DNA of 64,000 nt, taken from assembly GCA_040389965.1 (NCBI GenBank), contig JAZJZF010000014.1, forward strand, positions 1 through 64,000. The letters run 5' to 3'. Below, piece after piece: positions 1-6,446 of the stretch. Both the position numbers and the translations under genes were made by a program. Source of the stretch: UBA4416 sp040389965 (lineage in GTDB: Bacteria; Bacteroidota; Bacteroidia; B-17B0; Aurantibacillaceae). Each line of letters starts with the position of its first letter. Within the stretch, counting starts at the first letter, position 1. The notes under the pieces are model-generated. The model was not told where the DNA came from, ran no database searches, and saw only the letters and a program-made list of their open reading frames with translations.

Positions 1-1
1 A

Positions 2-892
2 TCTAATTTTTTTAATCATCCCGATCTTATTGCTATTACCATCCGCACCAATGTCATTCACAACATTTTTGAGAATAATAAACACCTCGATATTCATAAA
101 CTGGATCTGTTTCATATACAGTATACCAACAGTTTAATTGAATTATTTCAAAAATTAAAGAAATCCAAAGAGCAAAAATACCTGCTGATTAATGATGAAA
201 TATACATTAACGAGGATTTTATTGCAAAACTCAACGCAGAGGTAAATGTAGTGCCTTTTACAGATGAAGTAAGAAGCCATTCGGCAAACATGAGCCAGAA
301 AATGGAAGAACTTTATAAACTCTTTGCCGAAGACAGTAAAAAAAGCTTCGACTGGGCCGTTATTACACAATTCATTAATAAGCGCAGTGGCGAGTTTTAC
401 AGGCAGTTAACGGCAGAGGAGTTTCAAAGGTTAACAGAAAATTCAGAGAAAAGCATCTATCAGAATAATTACGTCACTATCGAGAAAAAACTCCTTGGCA
501 AACTCAATATTCAGAAATTCAAAGCCAAGCTTGTTTGTGGTTTACGCTACGAAACAGAAGAAATTGAGCTCTATGAGTTTGTGAATTCTAATGATAAATT
601 TATTTTCATAAATGACGAAAAATCCTTTTATTTAGTAGATAATTTAATTCTTGCAGGAATTGATCTGTCGAAGAACACTTCCTATAAAACAGAAACGATT
701 AATAAGTTGATGAGCAAGAATGAATTACTGAAAGACCAGTTAAGTGCTGTTAAAACTTCCATGCCAAAAGATGTGGAAACGGTAATGGATAGTTATCTGG
801 AAAAAATATCGGGAGTGGAATTTTTAGACGATCTGCAAAATGTAGATGAGCAAACCAATATCTTAAAAGCAATGTTAAACATTAAAATATAA
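2..892 (+). CDS. Unknown protein of the Ter cluster, 5' end outside the window
   Basis: The frame is open from base 2, so the visible 296 codons are the C-terminal part of a longer gene; a GTG at 251 is unlikely to be the real start because the upstream codons read as normal protein. I do not recognise the family. The visible part is charged and mostly helical, with a Lys/Glu-rich coiled-coil-like C-terminus (last ~70 residues), and shows no signal peptide, membrane segment or kinase motif. It ends 10 bases before the terD-like gene and so probably shares its transcript. Location suggests a cytoplasmic partner of the TerD/TerY proteins; this is inference only. Confidence 0.7.
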   Translation, partial: SNFFNHPDLIAITIRTNVIHNIFENNKHLDIHKLDLFHIQYTNSLIELFQKLKKSKEQKYLLINDEIYINEDFIAKLNAEVNVVPFTDEVRSHSANMSQKMEELYKLFAEDSKKSFDWAVITQFINKRSGEFYRQLTAEEFQRLTENSEKSIYQNNYVTIEKKLLGKLNIQKFKAKLVCGLRYETEEIELYEFVNSNDKFIFINDEKSFYLVDNLILAGIDLSKNTSYKTETINKLMSKNELLKDQLSAVKTSMPKDVETVMDSYLEKISGVEFLDDLQNVDEQTNILKAMLNIKI

Positions 893-902
893 AAATAAAG
901 TT

Positions 903-1457
903 ATGGCAATTAATTTAGAAAAAGGACAAAGAGAAAATATTTCGGCACCGAAATTTACGGTAGGCCTTGGATGGGACAGTAATTCCAGCTCAACAGGAGA
1001 ATCATTCGATATGGATGCGTCCGTGTTTATCCTTGGGGAAAATGGAAAACTATTGAGCGATAATCATTTTGTTTTTTACAACAACCTCAAATCTCCTGAT
1101 CAGGCAGTTATACACTCAGGCGATAACACCACCGGGGATGGAGATGGAGATGACGAAAAAGTGCTTATCGATCTTTCTAAAATTTCGGGCGATGTAACAG
1201 AGATCTCTTTTGTAGTAACGATCCACAAAGCGCAGGATCGCCGTCAGAACTTCGGGCAGATCAGAAATTCATTTATTCGTGTGATTGATGGCTCTAACAA
1301 TACAGAATTAGTAAAATACGAACTGGACGAAGATTTTTCTATTGAAACAGCTGTTCAGTTTGGAAGGATCTACAAAAAAAATAACGACTGGAAATTTGAA
1401 GCTGTTGGTGTAGGTATGAAAGGTGGATTACAAGATTATTTGGCTAAATACAGCTAA
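903..1457 (+). CDS. terD: TerD family protein
   Basis: A 184-residue TerD-domain protein, the usual length for the family. It has the N-terminal GLGW (residues 21-24), the F-D-M-D-A-S block (35-40), and an acidic Gly/Asp loop around residues 78-85 that matches the calcium-binding loops of TerD proteins. TerD-family proteins are cytoplasmic or membrane-associated stress proteins, often named for tellurite resistance although most have other roles. The neighbours (vWA proteins, PP2C phosphatase) mark this as a TerY-type stress-signalling cluster rather than a classical terZABCDEF operon. No TerC or TerA/TerB homologue is visible here. Confidence 0.93.
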   Translation: MAINLEKGQRENISAPKFTVGLGWDSNSSSTGESFDMDASVFILGENGKLLSDNHFVFYNNLKSPDQAVIHSGDNTTGDGDGDDEKVLIDLSKISGDVTEISFVVTIHKAQDRRQNFGQIRNSFIRVIDGSNNTELVKYELDEDFSIETAVQFGRIYKKNNDWKFEAVGVGMKGGLQDYLAKYS

Positions 1458-1543
1458 TTCTTCATCCATTATTCCTAACTGGTTCCGGTTCCAACAACAT
1501 AAAACAGGGCTAAAGCCTAACACATTACTAAATATAAAACAAG

Positions 1544-2182
1544 ATGAGAAGATTACCCGTTTATTTATTATTAGACACGTCAGGTTCAATGAGTGGCGAA
1601 CCTATTGAAGCCGTGAAAAATGGCGTTCAGGTAATGATAAGCTCATTAAGACAAAACCCTCAGGCCATTGAAACCGCTTTCTTAAGCGTGATCACATTTA
1701 ACAGTTCAGCAACGCAACTGATTCCTTTAACAGACCTTGCTTCTTTTCAAATGCAGGATATTAAAGCATCGGGCACTACTTCCCTGGGAGAAGCCTTAAG
1801 CCTTGTATCACGTTGTATCGATACCGAAGTACAGCAAACAACTACCGAAAAAAAGGGCGACTGGAAACCACTAGTATTTATTATGACAGATGGTGTACCT
1901 ACTGATAACTGGCAAAATGGCCTGGCAGAATTTAAAAGACGTAAGGTAGCTTATACTGTAGCTTGTGCTGCAGGATCCGGAGCCGATACAAACGTTTTAA
2001 AACAAATTACAGAAAATGTAGTAAGCCTTGATACTGCTGATGGTAATAGCATTGCTAAATTCTTTGCATGGGTTACGGCTTCCATTGGTGTAAGCTCTAC
2101 AAAAGTAGAAGACTCGGGAAAAGAAGTAACCGGAATCAATGAATTACCACCGCCGCCTTCCGAATTAAATATTGTTGTGTAA
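1544..2182 (+). CDS. TerY-like vWA domain protein 1
   Basis: A 212-residue single-domain von Willebrand factor A protein of the TerY/YegL type (COG4245). It starts MRRLPVYLLLD. The MIDAS metal site is complete: D11-T-S13-G-S15, a Thr in the GTTSLGEAL segment, and Asp in MTDGVPTD. The chain ends with a Pro-rich tail (PPPPSEL). There is no signal peptide, so it is likely cytoplasmic. It is one of three tandem paralogues; the next copy begins 18 bases after this stop. TerY proteins are thought to act as metal-dependent adaptors in phosphorylation-based Ter stress systems; the substrate is unknown. Confidence 0.92.
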   Translation: MRRLPVYLLLDTSGSMSGEPIEAVKNGVQVMISSLRQNPQAIETAFLSVITFNSSATQLIPLTDLASFQMQDIKASGTTSLGEALSLVSRCIDTEVQQTTTEKKGDWKPLVFIMTDGVPTDNWQNGLAEFKRRKVAYTVACAAGSGADTNVLKQITENVVSLDTADGNSIAKFFAWVTASIGVSSTKVEDSGKEVTGINELPPPPSELNIVV

Positions 2183-2200
2183 TAACATAAACAAAAAACT

Positions 2201-2836
2201 ATGAGAAGATTACCTGTTTACTTTTTATTAGATACCTCCGGCTCTATGTACGGAGAGCCCATTCAGGCATTAAACAATGCTTTGAGTGGTATGATCAACA
2301 CATTAAGATCCGATGCGCAGGCATTGGATTCTTTATGGATCAGCATTATTACATTTGATCGCGAAGTAAAACAGTTAGTACCATTAACTGAGTTGGTTAA
2401 CTTTCAACTACCTGAAATTGTTTGCCCTCAAAGCGGCCCTACAAACATGGGCGAAGCATTAATGTTGTTAGGTAAAATGGTAAAGACGGATATCCGTAAA
2501 GGAACCGAAGATCAAAAAGGCGACTGGAAACCCTTGTTGTTCCTTATGACCGACGGCAGTCCGTCTGATCTGGCATTGTTCAGAGAATCTGTTCCTGTGG
2601 TGAAAGCCTTAAATTTTGGTGCTATCATTGCCTGTGCAGCAGGTCCAAAATCAAAAGACGAATTTTTAAAAGAGATCACACCTAATGTTGTTCATTTAGA
2701 TACTGCTGATAGCTTAACGCTAAAATCATTCTTTAAATGGGTATCAGATACGATCGAAAATGGGAATAAAAGTGTAGGTGTCACCGAAGAACTCACGCTC
2801 CCTACTCCACCTTCAGAAGTTCATTTAGTTATTTAA
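2201..2836 (+). CDS. TerY-like vWA domain protein 2
   Basis: A 211-residue paralogue of the preceding gene, with the same start (MRRLPVYFLLD) and the same Pro-rich end (PTPPSEVHLVI). The MIDAS residues are kept: D11, S13, S15, and Asp in MTDGSPSD. A Thr-Asn-Met-Gly-Glu-Ala segment replaces the first copy's TSLGEA, keeping the third MIDAS position. The close match in length and ends points to tandem duplication. It probably lies in one operon with its neighbours. The function is inferred only from the family, a cytoplasmic metal-dependent adaptor. Confidence 0.92.
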   Translation: MRRLPVYFLLDTSGSMYGEPIQALNNALSGMINTLRSDAQALDSLWISIITFDREVKQLVPLTELVNFQLPEIVCPQSGPTNMGEALMLLGKMVKTDIRKGTEDQKGDWKPLLFLMTDGSPSDLALFRESVPVVKALNFGAIIACAAGPKSKDEFLKEITPNVVHLDTADSLTLKSFFKWVSDTIENGNKSVGVTEELTLPTPPSEVHLVI

Positions 2837-2843
2837 GATCCAC

Positions 2844-3110
2844 ATGCGTTTACTATTTTCATTATTATCTGTTTTTATCAATATCCTGATTATTGGATTA
2901 TTCCTTTATTCAAAGCTGCTTCCCTACAAAGACAGACTAACCGGAAATTACAAAAAAGCATTTGATTTTTTTGATTCGTTATACAGCCCTGTATTTAAAT
3001 GGTTAAAACAACGCGTTAAGCCTCACCAGGTTGGAAATGGCTTATTCATTGATATGTCCCAGTTTATTGTTCTTTTAATTTTATTATTTTTAATAACCTT
3101 ATTACACTAA
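2844..3110 (+). CDS. Small two-helix membrane protein, YggT-like
   Basis: An 88-residue protein starting 7 bases after the vWA-2 stop. A hydrophobic N-terminal helix (about residues 3-24) and a very hydrophobic C-terminal helix (about 69-87) flank a basic amphipathic middle. The layout, with a polar PVFKWLKQRV region and then IDMSQFIVLLILLF, resembles half of a YggT-family unit, in which a D-x-S-P-like turn precedes the last helix. The similarity is weak and based on pattern only. It could anchor Ter components at the membrane. The alternative is an unrelated small membrane protein. Confidence 0.6.
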   Translation: MRLLFSLLSVFINILIIGLFLYSKLLPYKDRLTGNYKKAFDFFDSLYSPVFKWLKQRVKPHQVGNGLFIDMSQFIVLLILLFLITLLH

Positions 3111-3115
3111 AAACC

Positions 3116-3574
3116 ATGATTGAAAACTTCAATGCAAATATGTCAACTGCCGAACTGAAGCAAAAAATAGCAGCAGGTGCAAAGTTCGTAACCTTTGAAT
3201 ATACCGTTTCAATAGTTATTGCAACCTTTAAAAGACCTACTTCTATTTATTTTATTGATGTAAATGAAAGCACAGCTAAACACAGCTGGCATTTATCAAC
3301 CTTAACGGCAGTGATGGGTTGGTGGGGCATTCCATGGGGACCAATCTATACCATTGGAAGTTTTATTACCAATTTTGGTGGCGGTAAAGACGTTACAAGT
3401 ATCGTCATGCAACAACTTTTAGTAAATGAACAACGCAATGCTTCTTTAAATAACCAGCCTACACCGGGGTCATATGGCATTAATAACATGAATTCAAACA
3501 CAGGAAATAATTCGTCATCGTCTCAAAACAATAATAATAATTCCGGGCCAAGCCAGTATAACATTCCCGGATAA
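3116..3574 (+). CDS. Protein with hydrophobic GWWGIPWGP segment and Asn/Ser-rich tail
   Basis: A 152-residue protein. The first ~55 residues form a compact domain of beta-strand-like segments (FVTFEYTVSIVIATF). Residues about 60-90 carry a short hydrophobic hairpin with the sequence GWWGIPWGPIYTIGSF, followed by GGKDVT. I have seen this motif pair at the end of small membrane-associated bacterial proteins, some next to DnaJ or zinc-ribbon modules, but there is no assigned function I can name. The last ~40 residues are low complexity, rich in Asn, Ser, Gly and Pro, and probably disordered. It starts 5 bases after the preceding stop, so it belongs to the Ter operon. Confidence 0.75.
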   Translation: MIENFNANMSTAELKQKIAAGAKFVTFEYTVSIVIATFKRPTSIYFIDVNESTAKHSWHLSTLTAVMGWWGIPWGPIYTIGSFITNFGGGKDVTSIVMQQLLVNEQRNASLNNQPTPGSYGINNMNSNTGNNSSSSQNNNNNSGPSQYNIPG

Positions 3575-3616
3575 AGGATATCTCAATAATTAAGTATAAC
3601 ATTTAATACCAATACC

Positions 3617-4693
3617 ATGAGAAGATTACCCATTTATTTTTTAATCGATATTTCTGAATCAATGGTGGGAGAGCCAATTCAGCAAGTAGAAGAAGGTTTA
3701 GCAACCATCATTAAAGAACTAAAAACGGATCCCTACTCTATTGAAACCGTTTGGGTTTCTATTATCGTATTTGCAGGCCAGCCAAAAACAATTGTTCCTT
3801 TACAGGAAATCATTAACTTTTATCCTCCGCGATTTCCAATTGGTAGCGGAACATCCCTTAGCAAAGGCCTTGGCCATTTAATGTTTGAGTTAAGAAGAAA
3901 TTTAGTAACCACTACTTTCGAGAAAAAAGGCGATTGGAAACCGATCGTGTTTTTATTTACAGATGGTGTACCTACCGACGATACAAAAATTGCCATCCAG
4001 GAATGGAAGCAGAATTGGCAACGTACCGCTAACATGGTAGCTGTTTCCTTTGGTGAAGAAACAGATATGCATATGTTATCTGAGCTAACAGAAAACGTAT
4101 TACATTTTAAAAATTCGGATGCCAATGCTTATAAAACGTTTTTCAAATGGGTTACCGATTCTATTAAAACCAGTAGTATTAGCGTAGAGAACAATACAGG
4201 TAGTTTTGATCTTGCCAAATTAGACGGAGATACGCTTTCTGCTGCTGACTTAAAAAGCGCACCTGGTAGCTCTTCTTCTCCCAACACCTTATATGCTCCA
4301 CAGGTAGATCCTAATTTTGTTGTGTTGTCAGGTAAATGCCAGCAATCAAAACGACCGTACTTAATGAAATATAAAAAAACTATTACCGAATCCGGGATCT
4401 ATGCAGGTTTGGAAACACGTGCCTATAGACTGGTTGGTGCTTTTCAGGTAGACAATTCCTATTACGAATTAACTGATAATAATGAAAATGGTTTTAAAAT
4501 AAATACCAACGAATTAATGGGTTCTCCTACCTGCCCATGCTGTGGCAATCAGTATGGTTTTGCCATGTGTAGTTGCGGAAAAATACACTGTATAGGCACA
4601 GAAGAGGAAAGTACCTGCCCATGGTGCAATTCCAAAGGAAAATATGGTATGGGCGGTTCAGGCGGTTTTGATGTAACACGTGCACAAGGATAA
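3617..4693 (+). CDS. TerY-like vWA protein 3 with C-terminal zinc ribbon (TerY_C)
   Basis: A 358-residue protein. Residues 1-200 are a vWA domain with MIDAS residues D11, S13, S15 and the Asp of FTDGVPTDD. Residues about 240-300 are a separate small domain. The C-terminus (about 306-337) has Cys pairs in TCPCCG, CSCGKIHC and TCPWC, a metal-binding ribbon as in the TerY_C family. The vWA part is paralogous to the two shorter copies upstream but only this one carries the ribbon. It is the last vWA before the PP2C gene, from which a 122-base gap with an inverted repeat separates it. It is likely cytoplasmic and binds both MIDAS metal and zinc. Confidence 0.92.
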   Translation: MRRLPIYFLIDISESMVGEPIQQVEEGLATIIKELKTDPYSIETVWVSIIVFAGQPKTIVPLQEIINFYPPRFPIGSGTSLSKGLGHLMFELRRNLVTTTFEKKGDWKPIVFLFTDGVPTDDTKIAIQEWKQNWQRTANMVAVSFGEETDMHMLSELTENVLHFKNSDANAYKTFFKWVTDSIKTSSISVENNTGSFDLAKLDGDTLSAADLKSAPGSSSSPNTLYAPQVDPNFVVLSGKCQQSKRPYLMKYKKTITESGIYAGLETRAYRLVGAFQVDNSYYELTDNNENGFKINTNELMGSPTCPCCGNQYGFAMCSCGKIHCIGTEEESTCPWCNSKGKYGMGGSGGFDVTRAQG

Positions 4694-4698
4694 TAGCT

Positions 4699-4786
4699 TG
4701 TCAGTTCGAGCGAAGTCGAGAACATACAACACTAGATATAAGAACAAACATTATTAGAACCCTTCTCGACTACGCTCGAAGTGACA
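4699..4786. repeat. Long imperfect inverted repeat (REP-like element)
   Basis: Two 24-base arms at 4699-4722 and 4763-4786 are inverted copies of each other with two mismatches; the core of the left arm is TTCGAGCGAAGTCGAG. They are separated by 40 AT-rich bases. Palindromic elements with a very similar TCGAGCGNAGTCGAGAA core are scattered between genes in many Bacteroidota genomes. It sits between the vWA-3 stop and the PP2C start and could form a strong hairpin in RNA, so it may also act as a terminator or mRNA-end stabiliser inside the Ter operon. There is no poly-T tract after the right arm. Confidence 0.85.
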
Positions 4787-4815
4787 AAAAATGAAAGCAA
4801 ACGCTATTTACGTCA

Positions 4816-6228
4816 ATGGACAAAACAGAAATATATTTAAACAGCCTTTTTACAAGTAACCATCTTGCTGTTACCGATAAAAGAAAAAGCCTGTTTGAAG
4901 CTTTTGTCAATGACGAACGTAACAAGGAGCTGGTTAAAACAATTCTTGAAAATCAAAAAACTATGGTAACAGACTGGAAACTAAAAAACAGGATAGAAGA
5001 TATTAAACAGCAAGTGTTTATGATTCCTAACGGAACCGTTGGTAAAGCCTATACTGCAACCATTGACTTTGAAAAGAATAACTGGACAGATTTTTCGCAT
5101 TATCAATTAGAGAATCTGGAGAATGTAGGCGGCATTGAGTTTAATAAAGAAACAAATACGATTAGCGGTAACCCGGAGCAAAGCGGCGAATTTAAAATTC
5201 TTTTAAAATACAGGTTAAATGAAGAGCCGGAAGATTCGGAACTGCATGAAAAAATAATTCCCTTCATCATTAATCCGGATCCAAAATCTTTATGGAAAGA
5301 TATTGCAAGCAATACTGAAGACGAATTTTGGAAAGCGGATAACACAACTGCCTTTGGAAAAATAGCTGATAAACATATTGTAGTTGCTTCCAAACGCGGT
5401 AGAAGCCATGCCAACGTAGGTTCTTTCAGAGACGATGATTTTTCGTTTTGTAATCTGGAAGAGTCTGGCTGGAGTTTAGTAGTGGTTTCTGATGGAGCCG
5501 GCAGTGCCAAAATAAGCAGACATGGCTCTCAATTAGCCTGTGAATATATTACTGATTACTTTAAAACGACGCTTTCCAAAGATCAGGTAAGCGCTTTAGA
5601 ATCACTCATTATCAGTAATCAAACAGCACCAACAGATGCTATCAAAAAAGAATTGAGTCTTTGCATTTATAATTTAATTGGTAGTGGCGCAAAAAAAGTA
5701 CACGATCAATTGGCTGATTTTGCAGCAGCTCGCGAGTATACGTTAAACGACTTAAACAGTACCTTTATCTTTTCTTTATTTAAGCCCTTTGAATTTGGAA
5801 CTGCAGTACTCACATTTGGTGTAGGCGATTGCCCTGTTGCAATTATTCCTAAAGATTTTTCGGAAGTAAAACTCATGAACTGGCTTGATGTTGGCGAGTT
5901 TGGCGGTGGTACACGATTTATAACAACCTCCGAAATATTTACGTCGCCAAAATTTGCGAGCCGTATTAATTTTAAAGTGATTCCCGATTATGCTTATATG
6001 TTTCTAATGACAGATGGTATCTACGATCCTAAATTTGTAGTAGAAGCAAATCTCGAAAAAGTAGAGAAATGGAAAGAGTTTGTAGATGACCTGAACGGCA
6101 ATAACGACGCGGGTATTAAAGTAGAACTCGATCCAACGAATAAAGACATTGAAAAACAATTATCAGATTGGATGGATTTCTGGAGCCCTGGAAATCATGA
6201 TGACAGAACATTGGCAATTGTGTTTTAA
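4816..6228 (+). CDS. PP2C-type Ser/Thr phosphatase with N-terminal Ig-like domain
   Basis: A 470-residue protein. The first ~65 residues are helical. Residues about 68-152 resemble a putative Ig/He_PIG domain (IPNGTVGKAYTATIDF, then TISGNPEQSGEFKI). Residues about 188-470 are a PP2C_2-type phosphatase with metal-binding acidic residues in RDDDFSF (206-208), SDGAGS (226), LMTDG and the C-terminal HDDRTL. No signal peptide is present, so the Ig-like domain is probably cytoplasmic. Known TerY-type systems pair vWA, PP2C and a protein kinase; no kinase gene follows here. It should remove phosphate from Ser/Thr of a Ter-system partner. Confidence 0.9.
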   Translation: MDKTEIYLNSLFTSNHLAVTDKRKSLFEAFVNDERNKELVKTILENQKTMVTDWKLKNRIEDIKQQVFMIPNGTVGKAYTATIDFEKNNWTDFSHYQLENLENVGGIEFNKETNTISGNPEQSGEFKILLKYRLNEEPEDSELHEKIIPFIINPDPKSLWKDIASNTEDEFWKADNTTAFGKIADKHIVVASKRGRSHANVGSFRDDDFSFCNLEESGWSLVVVSDGAGSAKISRHGSQLACEYITDYFKTTLSKDQVSALESLIISNQTAPTDAIKKELSLCIYNLIGSGAKKVHDQLADFAAAREYTLNDLNSTFIFSLFKPFEFGTAVLTFGVGDCPVAIIPKDFSEVKLMNWLDVGEFGGGTRFITTSEIFTSPKFASRINFKVIPDYAYMFLMTDGIYDPKFVVEANLEKVEKWKEFVDDLNGNNDAGIKVELDPTNKDIEKQLSDWMDFWSPGNHDDRTLAIVF

Positions 6229-6255
6229 AATTTCAGTAATCTCATTTTTGTATAC

Positions 6256-6271
6256 ATCTGTATATACAGAT
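6256..6271. promoter_or_regulatory. 16-base perfect palindrome
   Basis: The sequence ATCTGTATATACAGAT is a perfect palindrome in the 218-base gap between the PP2C gene and the outer-membrane barrel gene. Its size and symmetry would suit a dimeric DNA-binding protein. It lies about 175 bases before the next start, so it might control that gene. The rest of the gap is AT-rich; I see no small ORF or RNA gene in it. Confidence 0.35.
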
Positions 6272-6446
6272 AATGTGAAACAAGTAATATTACCTGTGTA
6301 ACATACCTATTAATGAGTATACGATAATGCATAACACAAGGCATTATTAAGATGGAATCTAAATAACAACTTCTTTAACCTTTTTTGTATCTTATCGATA
6401 CATCGAGCATTTATATCTTCATTAATTTGCGACGTCCCGAAAAACT

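Noticed and set aside
155..370. 71-residue reverse-strand frame over the Ter cluster gene
   Set aside because: It lies wholly against a well-formed + strand gene and has no coding signals of its own.
903..1457. Tellurite-resistance operon
   Set aside because: Only a TerD homologue is present and its partners are TerY-type vWA and PP2C genes; resistance to tellurite cannot be claimed.
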